The position numbers and the translations under genes were made by a program. From assembly GCF_027924565.1 (NCBI RefSeq), contig NZ_AP027041.1, forward strand, positions 2,418,001 to 2,482,000: a stretch of 64,000 nt of DNA. The letters are read 5' to 3'. Positions 36,884 through 43,842 of the stretch are shown piece by piece. This DNA comes from Lysobacter auxotrophicus. GTDB lineage: Bacteria > Pseudomonadota > Gammaproteobacteria > Xanthomonadales > Xanthomonadaceae. Below the pieces are notes generated by a model. The model searched no databases, was not told the DNA's origin, and was given only the letters and a program-made list of their open reading frames with translations. How positions within the stretch are numbered: the stretch's first letter is position 1; the number at the start of each line of letters is the position of its first letter.

Positions 36884-38089
36884 TCATTGAAGAGTTTTTC
36901 TTATCTGCACGTCGTCAAGACGAAGCAAGCCAGACACCAGCGTGTCCGCAATCGAGCGCGAACGCTGCGTAAGCCGAAGCGCCTGCTGCGTGCAATTCGC
37001 CGGCACGTCGAATGACGTGCTGACGCGTTGCCACGTTTCGCTGGCGCCGGAGAGTTCCATTCGCGTCAGTCCACCGCCTGTCGTGCACGAAAGTTCAAGT
37101 TCGAACGGTCGCGAGGCGTCCGTCTGATCGTCGAACGCTGCGCTCAGCGTGTACGCGCCGGGAACGAGCGCGAGTCGTTGCGATGGTGCGCGCAGCGTTG
37201 TGGCGCGCCCACTGAAGGCGATGCGGAGGAACTGCCGTCCCGATGCCGCCGCGCCGGTCTCCAGCGTCACGTCCACGCCGGGGCCGGCATCCCACGTCCA
37301 CGCGAACGCTCCGGTGACCGGCTCCATCTCCTCGAAATCACCGTCGTACACGGTGCCGGCGAGCCGACGCAACGGCGATGCCAGCGATGCCACCCATACC
37401 GCTCGGGCATCCGTCGCGCTGCCCGCCCGCAATAGCGCGTCGATCAACGTCGAGCGCTCGGCTGTGGTGAGTGGCCTACGCGCCGACAACTCTTGGATGA
37501 ATCTGGCCGTGATCCCGGCATCGGCCTTCGGACCGCGAAGCGCGGCCCACATCTGTCCAGCCCAAGGCGGCTCACCGACGACTGCATCGATCGCTGCCTG
37601 CCGAAGTCGGGCGTCGCCGAAGTCGGTGACGAGTTGTTCGAGAAGCGGCTTCGCCAGATCAGGATTTACACGGAGGATCGCGTCGAGGTGGCGCACCCCC
37701 TCCCCGCGCGCGCCTCGCCGGAACGCGGTGTCCATGAGAAAGGCGTGCGCCTGCCAGTCGCGGGGATCTCGCCGCACGGCAACCCGGTAAAGCTCTATGG
37801 CGCGCTCGCCCGCCCCGTCGTTTGCGGCCACCTGACCGAGCATGCGGTACGCACTTCCATCAATGGGACGGCTGTGAAGCGCCTCCCGGGCTCCAGTCGC
37901 CATCGCCGGAAGGCCGCTTCTCTGGGCGCCAGCCAGAACGCGGTCCGGCCCTAGCGGCGGGCCATACTCCGTGTCGACACGCAGGAGCCACCAGCCACAG
38001 CAACCCAGCATGGCGGCGGCTGCCGTGCCGACGAGTAGCCGGCCGAGCGACACCTTTGGCACCGGCCCGCTATTTCGCCTTCGACGCAT
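36884..38089 (-). CDS. TPR-containing membrane-anchored protein with C-terminal beta domain
   Basis: A 401-aa protein. The start at 38089 (MRRRRNSGPVPKVSLGRLLVGTAAAAML) is chosen to limit overlap with the upstream kinase gene to 20 nt; 38104 is possible. A membrane helix lies near residues 16-34. Residues about 60-250 carry TPR-like helices (AYRMLGQVAANDGAGERAIELYRVAVRRDPRDWQAH). Residues about 255-400 look like a carbohydrate-binding or galactose-binding beta sandwich (GTVYDGDFEEMEPVTGAFAWTWDAGPGVDVTLE). Overlap with the co-polymerase/kinase gene suggests a role in polysaccharide assembly; that is inference. Confidence 0.65.
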   Translation of the reverse strand: MRRRRNSGPVPKVSLGRLLVGTAAAAMLGCCGWWLLRVDTEYGPPLGPDRVLAGAQRSGLPAMATGAREALHSRPIDGSAYRMLGQVAANDGAGERAIELYRVAVRRDPRDWQAHAFLMDTAFRRGARGEGVRHLDAILRVNPDLAKPLLEQLVTDFGDARLRQAAIDAVVGEPPWAGQMWAALRGPKADAGITARFIQELSARRPLTTAERSTLIDALLRAGSATDARAVWVASLASPLRRLAGTVYDGDFEEMEPVTGAFAWTWDAGPGVDVTLETGAAASGRQFLRIAFSGRATTLRAPSQRLALVPGAYTLSAAFDDQTDASRPFELELSCTTGGGLTRMELSGASETWQRVSTSFDVPANCTQQALRLTQRSRSIADTLVSGLLRLDDVQIRKTLQ

Positions 38090-40217
38090 GGGCGCCGTAT
38101 CCATAGCCGTAATACTCATCTCCGCCAACCATGCTGAAGCGGGTGAGCAACGCGCCGATCAACCGCGCACGCGAGAACTGGAGGCGACGGATGGCTGCCT
38201 GCAGGGATTCCACCCGCGTCGCCTGTGCCGCCACTACCAGCATCGTTGCCTCGGCATGGTTCGCGAGCAACGGCGCATCGGCCAGGCCAAGCACCGGCGG
38301 TCCATCGAGGATCACCACGTCGTAGCTTCGGCGCAGGTCGCTCAGCAACTTCGGCAGTGCGGCACCGCCGAGCAGTTCCGGCGGATTCGGTGGAAGCGGA
38401 CCCGAGGTGATCACATCGAGGGCACCGTTGCGCCAGGACTGAACGACCTCGTCCAGGGTGCATGCGCCCGAAAGCAGGTTGGACAGGCCCTTCGCGGACG
38501 GGAGCCCGGTGGTCTTGTGCACCGATGCGCCGCGCAGATCCGCGTCCACCAGCAGCACGCGTTTTCCGAGTTGCGAGATGTTCTGCGCGAGTTCGAGCGC
38601 GGTCGTGCTCTTGCCCTCCGACGGCCCGGCAGACGTGATGAGCAACGTTCCGGGAAGGCCGCGCACCGTTGCGAACTGCAATGCCGTCCGCACCGAGCGG
38701 TACGCCTCGGAGAAAGGCGACCGCAGATCGGACGCAGCCTGTTGCGCTGTTTCGTTCTCGCCCAGACGCGGAATCGCACCCAGGACCGCCAGCCCTGCCG
38801 CTTCCTCCAGCGACTTGGGATCCCGCATCGTGTTGTCGAGGTAGTGCACGACGAACACCACGAGCACACCCAGCAGGACGCCAAGCACCATCCCGATCGC
38901 CAGGTTCAGCAACCTTCGCGGCGAATTCGCCTTCATCGGCGGCGTCGCCACGTCGATCACGGAGATGTTGTTCGCACCGATGCCACCCGCGACGCCGATC
39001 TCCTTGTAGCGCTGCAGCAACGCGTCGTAGAGCTGTCGGTTCTTCTCGGCTTCCCGTTTGAGGATGTTGTACTGGATCGAACGGCCCTGCAGGTTGAGCA
39101 CGTCGCCTTTCAGCGCGGCGATGCGCGACTTGAGCAGGTTCTCCTGGGCCAGCGCCGCCTCGTAGTCGATGCGCACGGCCTGCCGGATGTTCGCCACTTC
39201 CGCTCCGATCTGCCGGTTGGCCTCGGCGATCTGCTGGTGCAGCTGCACCATGTTCGGATAATCGGGTTTGAACGTCGCCAGCGAGTTCTGGTACGTCGCT
39301 TCCATCCCCGCCTTCTGCTCGCGCAACTTCTGGATCAGCGGATTCGCGACCACCTGCGGAAGCGCCATGCCATCGCCCTGGTTGGCACCGCGCCACAACG
39401 CCTCAGCCTTCATCCGGGCCGCCTGCGCGGTCGCAAGCGCAGTGTTGAGATCGCCAAGGCTCTGCGCATCGAGCGAGGGTTTGTCGTCGCTGACGGAAAC
39501 GATCTGCTCCTGCTCCGAGAACGCCACCACCTGCTTCTCGGAATCCTCCAGCTTGTCCTTCAGCTGCGCGAGCCGCTCTTCCAGGTACTTCTTGGCGTAA
39601 GAAGAGGCCTGGAACCGTCGCTCCAGGTTGCTGGCGACAAAGCCTGCGGCATAGGCATTGGCGACCTTCGCCGCCATCTGCGGATCCGGCGAATCGAAGT
39701 TCACCCGAACCAGGCGCGAGTTGCGCACCGGCTCGATGCCGAGCGATTCGAGGACGGGGTCCACCAACGCTTCTTCGCGAAGCTGTCGAAGGGTGCCCTC
39801 CGGGACGGCCTTGCCGTCGCTGCGTCTTTCGGCGTCCTCGTCTGCCGACTCGACGTACTTCGCGTACGCCGGATCGCCGACGAGCTTCAGGTCTTCGATG
39901 ACGCGACGGGCGAGCGACCGGCTCTTCAGAAGCTCGTACTGTGTCTGGTAGAAGTCGCGATCGAGCGGCGATTCGCTCGGCTCCAGACCTTCGAACGCGA
40001 CGACCTTGATCGTGTCCCGCTCGATCTGCAGCGTGGTTGCGGCGCGGTACGACGGCGTGGCGAGCAACGTGAACACCAGGGCGATGAAAACCGTGGCAAC
40101 GGCGGTACCGACCAGCAGACGCCAGCGACGACGCAGGACGTTCCAGTACTCGACCAGGTTGATCTGATCGTCGTCTTGCTGCTCGGTGGCGACGCCCGGC
40201 TCTGCGAATGCGTTCAT
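38070..40217 (-). CDS. Polysaccharide co-polymerase with tyrosine autokinase domain (GumC/Wzc type)
   Basis: A 715-aa inner-membrane protein. Residues about 20-55 hold the first membrane helix of the Wzz domain (RRRWRLLVGTAVATVFIALVF), followed by a long periplasmic coiled coil. A Pro-rich second membrane region is near 425-455 (ANSPRRLLNLAIGMVLGVLLGVLVVFVVHYLD). The cytosolic BY-kinase has Walker A SAGPSEGKST, a second motif LLVDADLRG and a VILDGPP block. A tyrosine cluster (EYYGYGYG) is at the C-terminus. Start at 40217, overlapping the GumB-type gene by 4 nt. It controls chain length with the PHP phosphatase at 41808. Confidence 0.9.
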   Translation of the reverse strand: MNAFAEPGVATEQQDDDQINLVEYWNVLRRRWRLLVGTAVATVFIALVFTLLATPSYRAATTLQIERDTIKVVAFEGLEPSESPLDRDFYQTQYELLKSRSLARRVIEDLKLVGDPAYAKYVESADEDAERRSDGKAVPEGTLRQLREEALVDPVLESLGIEPVRNSRLVRVNFDSPDPQMAAKVANAYAAGFVASNLERRFQASSYAKKYLEERLAQLKDKLEDSEKQVVAFSEQEQIVSVSDDKPSLDAQSLGDLNTALATAQAARMKAEALWRGANQGDGMALPQVVANPLIQKLREQKAGMEATYQNSLATFKPDYPNMVQLHQQIAEANRQIGAEVANIRQAVRIDYEAALAQENLLKSRIAALKGDVLNLQGRSIQYNILKREAEKNRQLYDALLQRYKEIGVAGGIGANNISVIDVATPPMKANSPRRLLNLAIGMVLGVLLGVLVVFVVHYLDNTMRDPKSLEEAAGLAVLGAIPRLGENETAQQAASDLRSPFSEAYRSVRTALQFATVRGLPGTLLITSAGPSEGKSTTALELAQNISQLGKRVLLVDADLRGASVHKTTGLPSAKGLSNLLSGACTLDEVVQSWRNGALDVITSGPLPPNPPELLGGAALPKLLSDLRRSYDVVILDGPPVLGLADAPLLANHAEATMLVVAAQATRVESLQAAIRRLQFSRARLIGALLTRFSMVGGDEYYGYGYGAHASKAK

Positions 40218-40900
40218 CGGTAAGCCCTCCACACCGCCACGAAGGGCGCAAGCTGCACCAGCGTTCTCAAGGTCGTCTTGCCGGCGGAGGTGTCGACGAC
40301 GATCAGATCGTCGCCGTAGATCTGGGGATCCTGATCCTCGCCGCGGTTGATGGCGGAAACGTCGAACCTGGCGTACTGCCGCTTGCCGTCGACATTGCGG
40401 AACACGAGCACGTTGCGCAGGCTTCCCACCTCGTTGAAACCTTCCGCCAGCGCGATCGATTGCAACAACGTCAGCCGCGAGCTCATCGGATAGATGCCCG
40501 GCTTCTTGACCGCGCCGCTGACCGTCACGCGCTGGCTGGAAAACTCCTTGACGAAGACGCTCACCTGCGGATTCTGCAGATAGCGCCCCTGGTAGCGCGC
40601 TGCGATCTCGTGTTCCGCTTCGCCCACGGTGCGGCCGGCCACATCGACGCCGCCGATGAGCGGCAAGGACACCTGCCCTGCATTGTTCACGCGCACCTCG
40701 CGATTGAGGTCCTGCACCTGGAACACGGTGACCGCCAGAAGGTCGCTCGGACCGATGCGGTATTCGCTGCGCCCGAGCGCCTCGGTCACAGGATCGGCCT
40801 CCGGAAGCGACTGCGCTTCACCTTCGGCGTGATGCGCTGCGCAGGCGGATAGCAAAAGCAGGCATGGCACGAGACCGATCCGAAACAGAACACTCAACAC
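40214..40900 (-). CDS. Polysaccharide export lipoprotein (GumB/Wza type)
   Basis: A 228-aa outer-membrane export protein. I choose a GTG start at 40900 because it yields a normal lipoprotein signal (MLSVLFRIGLVPCLLLLSAC, Cys at residue 20); an ATG at 40972 would make an unusually long leader. The poly_export domain follows (YRIGPSDLLAVTVFQVQDLNREVRVNNAGQVSLPLIGGVDVAGRTVGEAE), then SLBB-like domains (VTVSGAVKKPGIYPM). It is shorter than E. coli Wza and similar in size to GumB. Its stop overlaps the start of the co-polymerase gene (ATGA). Confidence 0.88.
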   Translation of the reverse strand: MLSVLFRIGLVPCLLLLSACAAHHAEGEAQSLPEADPVTEALGRSEYRIGPSDLLAVTVFQVQDLNREVRVNNAGQVSLPLIGGVDVAGRTVGEAEHEIAARYQGRYLQNPQVSVFVKEFSSQRVTVSGAVKKPGIYPMSSRLTLLQSIALAEGFNEVGSLRNVLVFRNVDGKRQYARFDVSAINRGEDQDPQIYGDDLIVVDTSAGKTTLRTLVQLAPFVAVWRAYR

Positions 40901-40983
40901 ACGACACCCGAACTGGCAAAGGCAGCCGACTATTATCGGGGCCACCGGGAACGCGCCGACCACGGCGAGCATCAGACTCTTTC

Positions 40984-41808
40984 TTAAGCGCGCGACCAGC
41001 GTCCTAGGAATCGCGATATCAGGCCGCCGGTCGCATCGCGGTCACGCGACTGCGCGCGATCGCCATCGAACGACAATGCGGGAGGCAAGCTGGACGGAGG
41101 AACATCCTTCACGATGCCCAGCGGACGCGTCAGCACCATGTGCGTGGCCTCGCCGTCTCCGACGATGCGCGCCGCAGCATCACGGGCCTCGGCGAGCAGT
41201 GGCGGGCGTCGTCGCGGATGGTGCGCGTCGGTCGCGAGGATCATGCACATGCCGTCGCCGACGAAACGCTCGGCCGCATTGCGCGGCCGCGAACCGAAGC
41301 GGCCTGTCAACGAACCCGCCGTGATCTGCATCCACGCGCCTCGTGCGGCGAGGCGCGTGAAAACGTCGAAATGCGAATCCACCCAGCTCAGGCGTTCCGG
41401 ATGCGTGATCACCGGCACGATGCCCTGCGTCATCAGCTCGAAGACCGACTCTTCGAACCGCGGCGGCGCGACATGATGCGGCGGTTCCAGCAGCAGATAG
41501 CGTGAGCCGGCGAGCGTGGCGATGCGTCCGGCGCGGATGCCGTCGATCAGGTTGGGCGCCAGATGGACATCCGCGCCTTCCACCAGGACGAGTTCGATGT
41601 CGCGGGCTTCCAGTTCGATCTGGAAACGCGCGATCGCGCTGCGGATCCCGACCGCATCGTTGTCGTACACACCCGGATAGATATGCGGCGTGCAGGCGAC
41701 GGTCGTAATGCCGTCGGCGACTGCCATGCGCGCCATCTCGAGCGCGGTGGCGAGATTCACCGGGCCGTCGTCGATGGCAGGAAGAAGATGGCAGTGCAGG
41801 TCGTACAT
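40984..41808 (-). CDS. PHP-domain tyrosine-protein phosphatase (CpsB/CapC/YwqE type)
   Basis: A 274-aa metal-dependent phosphatase. The start at 41808 gives MYDLHCHLLPAIDDGP, the first PHP metal motif (H-x-H and D-D-G). Others are ACTPHIYPGVYD, GADVHLAP, VITHPER and ATDAHHPRRRPP. CpsB-type phosphatases reverse autophosphorylation of BY-kinases such as the one encoded at 38070-40217. It is first in the exopolysaccharide gene series, about 80 nt from the exporter gene. The last 40 residues are an unconserved polar tail. Confidence 0.85.
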   Translation of the reverse strand: MYDLHCHLLPAIDDGPVNLATALEMARMAVADGITTVACTPHIYPGVYDNDAVGIRSAIARFQIELEARDIELVLVEGADVHLAPNLIDGIRAGRIATLAGSRYLLLEPPHHVAPPRFEESVFELMTQGIVPVITHPERLSWVDSHFDVFTRLAARGAWMQITAGSLTGRFGSRPRNAAERFVGDGMCMILATDAHHPRRRPPLLAEARDAAARIVGDGEATHMVLTRPLGIVKDVPPSSLPPALSFDGDRAQSRDRDATGGLISRFLGRWSRA

Positions 41809-41903
41809 CGCGCAGGCCGGGAAGGTGGCGCCGGAGTCTAGCGACGCATCCGCCGCGAATTTCACCGCGCGCGAGAAAGTATCAAACGACTGCCGGCCGT
41901 TCG

Positions 41904-42500
41904 TCAGTCGCGGTGATAGATCGTCAGTTCGTCGCCCGCCGCGATGACCAGGCTGCGCCCGGAGAACGAGAAGCCGCACGCATGCACTTCCGGATGACTG
42001 TCGATGCGGGTGAACCTGGCGTCTTCGTCTTCGTGGCACACGAACAGCGCACGACCGGGCGCGACGAGCAATACGTCCTGCGTCGGCCATTCCAGCGTGA
42101 CGAGTTCAAGCGACCACCCGTCTTCGGTCACGCGTGGCAGTCCGCCGCCCAGGCGGCCGGCGATACCGACGTCGACGTGCTCGAGCGGACCGATGCCCTT
42201 TGCTTTCAGCAGATGCATCCCGCGGGCGTCCTGCTGCGTACTGCCCTTCCGCGCGATCGTCTCGCCGCTCGCGCAGTCGATGACGCCGAGGCTGTCGCGT
42301 GAGATCACCAGCAGCAGTTCGCTGTCGCGATCGAATCCGATCGCCTCCACCTGCGGCACCGCAAACACGCCCGAGACGTGCCACGGAGCCGGCGGCGGCG
42401 TCAGCGGCGTGGTACGGATCTGGCGACGGATGGGGCCGAGATAACGGGCAGCAGACTCGAGTTCTGCACGACGGCGACGGGTACGAAGGAGTGTGAGCAT
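41904..42500 (-). CDS. Hypothetical protein
   Basis: A 198-aa protein starting at 42500 (MLTLLRTRRRRAELESAARYLGP). After a basic N-terminus it is made of short beta-type segments: HVSGVFAVPQVEAIGFDRDSELLLVISRDSLGVIDCASGETIARKG, then LFVCHEDEDARFTRIDSHPEVHACGFSFSGRSLVIAAGDELTIYHRD. The pattern recalls WD40-like or half-propeller repeats, but no strict motif is present. It lies 95 nt upstream of the exopolysaccharide series on the same strand. Family not recognised. Confidence 0.6.
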   Translation of the reverse strand: MLTLLRTRRRRAELESAARYLGPIRRQIRTTPLTPPPAPWHVSGVFAVPQVEAIGFDRDSELLLVISRDSLGVIDCASGETIARKGSTQQDARGMHLLKAKGIGPLEHVDVGIAGRLGGGLPRVTEDGWSLELVTLEWPTQDVLLVAPGRALFVCHEDEDARFTRIDSHPEVHACGFSFSGRSLVIAAGDELTIYHRD

Positions 42501-42650
42501 CGGCAACGCGTGCTCGGCACACCTGGTCAGGAGCGCCGGATCATCGGATGGGAAACCGCCGGCATTCCGGCGGCGCGGACACGCAAGCGGCGAATCCGTC
42601 TGCGATGCGGAGATGGTAGGAAGCGCACCGGCGATAGGCCATGGGAATAG

Positions 42651-42666
42651 TCCGATTCGAATCGGA
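42651..42666. repeat. Perfect 16-bp palindrome
   Basis: The sequence tccgattcgaatcgga is a perfect palindrome, extended imperfectly by ggaat and attcc on its flanks. It sits between tRNA-Leu and the hypothetical gene at 42500, both on the minus strand. It could be a protein-binding site or a weak terminator hairpin; there is no T-run. Confidence 0.5.
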
Positions 42667-42689
42667 AATTCCTGACATCGCGTGATCGA

Positions 42690-42776
42690 TGGTGCCCGGA
42701 CCCGGGATCGAACCGGGACACCCTTGCGGGTGGCAGATTTTAAGTCTGCTGCGTCTACCTGTTCCGCCATCCGGGC
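42690..42776 (-). tRNA. tRNA-Leu (anticodon TAA)
   Basis: Read on the minus strand, GCCCGGA pairs with TCCGGGC; the anticodon stem-loop GCAGA-CTTAAAA-TCTGC gives anticodon TAA (codon TTA). A long variable arm (CACCCGCAAGGGTG) marks a class II tRNA, and the T-loop is GGTTCGATCC. CCA is encoded (42692-42690). It is third in a Gly-Cys-Leu tRNA series downstream of pgsA, the same order as glyW-cysT-leuZ of E. coli. Confidence 0.95.
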
Positions 42777-42836
42777 TGGAGCGCGTGTGTAGCTTACGCG
42801 ACGGCGATGCGCGCGCCGCGAGCGCGACGCGCCAAA

Positions 42837-42862
42837 GAAAAAGCCCGACCTTTCGGTCGGGC
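42837..42862 (-). terminator. Rho-independent terminator-like hairpin after tRNA-Cys
   Basis: On the minus strand a stem gcccgacc / ggtcgggc with a GAAA loop (42843-42862) is followed by a run of five T residues and more (gctttttcttt). It lies between tRNA-Cys and tRNA-Leu, so tRNA-Leu depends on read-through or processing, or on a promoter of its own that I did not find. Confidence 0.8.
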
Positions 42863-42871
42863 TCGTCTTTC

Positions 42872-42945
42872 TGGAGGCCTGGGTCGGAATTGAACCGGCG
42901 TACGCGGATTTGCAGTCCGCTGCATAACCACTCTGCCACCAGGCC
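42872..42945 (-). tRNA. tRNA-Cys (anticodon GCA)
   Basis: On the minus strand, GGCCTGG pairs with CCAGGCC; anticodon loop CTGCAAA gives GCA. D-arm GGCAGAGTGGTTATGC and T-arm CCGGTTCAATTCCG are normal, and the end is T-CCA. It is second in the Gly-Cys-Leu series. Confidence 0.95.
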
Positions 42946-43010
42946 GGTGACTCGAATCCTGTGGACCGGATTCTTTCATATTCCAGCCCCGTTCACGCAC
43001 AGGGACCTGA

Positions 43011-43040
43011 AACAACAAGGCCCCGCGAACGGGGCCTTGT
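43011..43040 (-). terminator. Hairpin after tRNA-Gly, terminator-like
   Basis: An 11-bp perfect stem (acaaggccccg at 43015-43025, cggggccttgt at 43030-43040) with a 4-nt loop lies between tRNA-Gly and tRNA-Cys. On the minus strand it is followed by a short T-containing tract (tgtttc), so it is a weaker terminator or a processing signal. Confidence 0.6.
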
Positions 43041-43047
43041 CAGAAAC

Positions 43048-43123
<76 letters not shown>

Positions 43124-43135
43124 TGAGGAAGCGAC

Positions 43136-43163
43136 ATTTTAGGCATGGATTGAAAAGTGTCAA
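43136..43163 (-). promoter_or_regulatory. Strong sigma70 promoter of the tRNA-Gly-Cys-Leu series
   Basis: On the minus strand a perfect -35 TTGACA (43163-43158) and a -10 TAAAAT (43141-43136) are separated by 16 nt. The -10 lies 12 nt before the tRNA-Gly 5' end. This is the closest match to consensus that I noticed in the window. Confidence 0.85.
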
Positions 43164-43275
43164 CACCCTTTTCACTCCGTGGGAACTCCCGTCACCGGAC
43201 TTCCCGAACCGCCGACCTGGCTGCCATCTCCGGTCGGATCGTCGAACGCGTCTGCGTTCGCGATGCGCATATTCT

Positions 43276-43842
43276 CTATGAACGCGCGTCTTCGCGCAAT
43301 ACCGGCCACGCTGCTCGAAGGTAAGCAAAACCCGACCACAGCGTCAGCAATGCCGCAGCAGCCAGCAGCCATTCACCGATCACGAAAATGTTCACGCCCA
43401 GCAGCGGCTCCTGATACAGCAGGCACACCAGCGCCACCATCTGCACGATCGTCTTGATCTTGCCGATCGTCGCGACTTTCACCGTGGCGCGCTGGCCGAG
43501 TTCGGCCATCCACTCGCGCAGCGCGGACACCGCGATTTCGCGGCCGATGATCACCGCCGCCCAGAGCGCCATCCACACGGTCGGATGCTTCTGCACCGTG
43601 AGCAGTAGTGCGATGGCGACCATCAGCTTGTCGGCGACGGGATCGAGGAACGCGCCGAACGCGGAAAACTGGTTGTAGCGGCGTGCGATCCAGCCATCGA
43701 GCCAGTCGGTGATCGACGCGAACGCGAAGATGAGGGCGGCCGCGAAGTTAGTCCAGTTGTAGGGCAGATAGAAGACCAGCACCAGCACCGGGATCAGCAT
43801 GATCCGCAGCAGGGTCAGCATGGTGGGTACGGTCAACTTCAT
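43276..43842 (-). CDS. pgsA: CDP-diacylglycerol--glycerol-3-phosphate 3-phosphatidyltransferase
   Basis: A 188-aa inner-membrane enzyme that makes phosphatidylglycerol phosphate from CDP-diacylglycerol and glycerol-3-phosphate, the committed step to phosphatidylglycerol and cardiolipin. The CDP-alcohol phosphotransferase motif D-G-x2-A-R-x8-G-x3-D-x3-D is complete in TDWLDGWIARRYNQFSAFGAFLDPVADK. About five membrane helices. Its start overlaps the uvrC stop by 4 nt, the same uvrC-pgsA coupling seen in enterobacteria. Confidence 0.93.
   Translation of the reverse strand: MKLTVPTMLTLLRIMLIPVLVLVFYLPYNWTNFAAALIFAFASITDWLDGWIARRYNQFSAFGAFLDPVADKLMVAIALLLTVQKHPTVWMALWAAVIIGREIAVSALREWMAELGQRATVKVATIGKIKTIVQMVALVCLLYQEPLLGVNIFVIGEWLLAAAALLTLWSGFAYLRAAWPVLREDARS

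Noticed and set aside
40901-40972. Upstream ATG for the polysaccharide export lipoprotein.
   Set aside because: It would give a 43-residue leader before the lipobox Cys; the GTG at 40900 gives a normal lipoprotein signal. Kept as an alternative.
42501-42776. An N-terminal extension MAEQVDAADLKSATRKGVPVRS on the hypothetical gene at 41904.
   Set aside because: This peptide is the translation of tRNA-Leu (42690-42776). The gene start was moved to the ATG at 42500.
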